Assembly (NCBI GenBank): GCA_001313365.1
Contig: BBFS01000012.1
Location: forward strand, 1 to 64,000
Reading direction: 5' to 3'
DNA length: 64,000 nucleotides
DNA from: Paenarthrobacter nitroguajacolicus JCM 14115
Lineage (GTDB): Bacteria > Actinomycetota > Actinomycetes > Actinomycetales > Micrococcaceae
Part shown: in pieces, positions 63,940-64,000 of the stretch
Position numbering within the stretch: position 1 is the stretch's first letter
Layout of the letters: each line of letters begins with the position of its first letter
Translations under genes and position numbers: made by a program
Notes under the pieces: model-generated
Database searches by the model: none
What the model was told of the DNA's origin: nothing
The model's input: only the letters and a program-made list of their open reading frames with translations

Positions 63940-64000
63940 ACAAGTTCTTCCCTCCCGCCCCCCCTGACTAAGATCAACCGCGAAATACACGAGGTACTAC
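63940..64000. other. Window end, no gene seen
   Basis: Sixty bases after menE up to the edge. A C7 run and a short AC-rich tail are present; nothing could be assigned. Confidence 0.4.

Overview
High-GC actinobacterial chromosome segment, most like a soil member of the Micrococcaceae (Arthrobacter/Paenarthrobacter group). This rests on base composition, codon use, frequent GTG starts, and the gene mix: phenylacetate catabolism, NirBD, menBE, ThuA-type sugar operon, secreted SLH proteins. The genus is inferred, not shown. No rRNA, tRNA, CRISPR, transposase or phage gene was recognised.

One technical fact dominates the window. G and C runs of 5-7 bases are far too common, and most genes are broken by +1/-1 shifts at or near such runs, or carry one extra Pro/Gly codon there. 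Two near-invariant histidine-kinase H-boxes read RTPPL instead of RTPL. I treat these as sequence errors, and gene coordinates below span the frames that rebuild one protein.

Layout. 1-7.2 kb: LysM surface protein (partial, -), Tat-exported PhoD phosphatase, a large hybrid sensor kinase, and a translationally coupled REC-GGDEF diguanylate cyclase. 7.2-16.1 kb (-): a seven-gene surface-glycan operon (GT2, GT4, flippase, GT4, PIG-L deacetylase, GT39-like membrane glycosyltransferase, glycosidase-like lipoprotein). 16.2-21.6 kb: oligopeptidase B, methyltransferase, STAS-like protein, a GAF kinase with a degenerate receiver. 21.7-24.7 kb: a 56-residue secreted peptide with two IGWWPN copies and its own terminator, divergent from a TPR protein coupled to a GGDEF-EAL enzyme. 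This is the best candidate for an undescribed signalling module.

24.7-30.3 kb: GNAT, paaI-paaK-tetR (+) and paaZ (-). The thiolase/hydratase/dehydrogenase operon lies at 45.1-48.1 kb (-). Three similar TetR-type palindromes precede paaI, paaZ and the thiolase. 30.5-37 kb (-): two paralogous secreted SLH proteins with a shared hairpin leader, a GT2 glycosyltransferase, a tyrosine-phosphatase-like protein. 37.1-43.3 kb (+): lacI, sugar-binding lipoprotein, two permeases, ThuA-like protein and Gfo/Idh/MocA oxidoreductase, with paired 12-bp operators before lacI and the binding-protein gene.

43.4-64 kb: SGNH hydrolase, GNAT, the paa beta-oxidation genes, pentapeptide-repeat and SRPBCC proteins, amino-acid permease, NirBD with a small leading protein, an ABC-F protein, an RHH regulator with a DUF4097 partner, a metal ABC transporter, a CPBP protease, a VOC protein, and menB-menE. 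Two copies of a REP-like palindrome (2.7 and 61.2 kb) share a core and flank.
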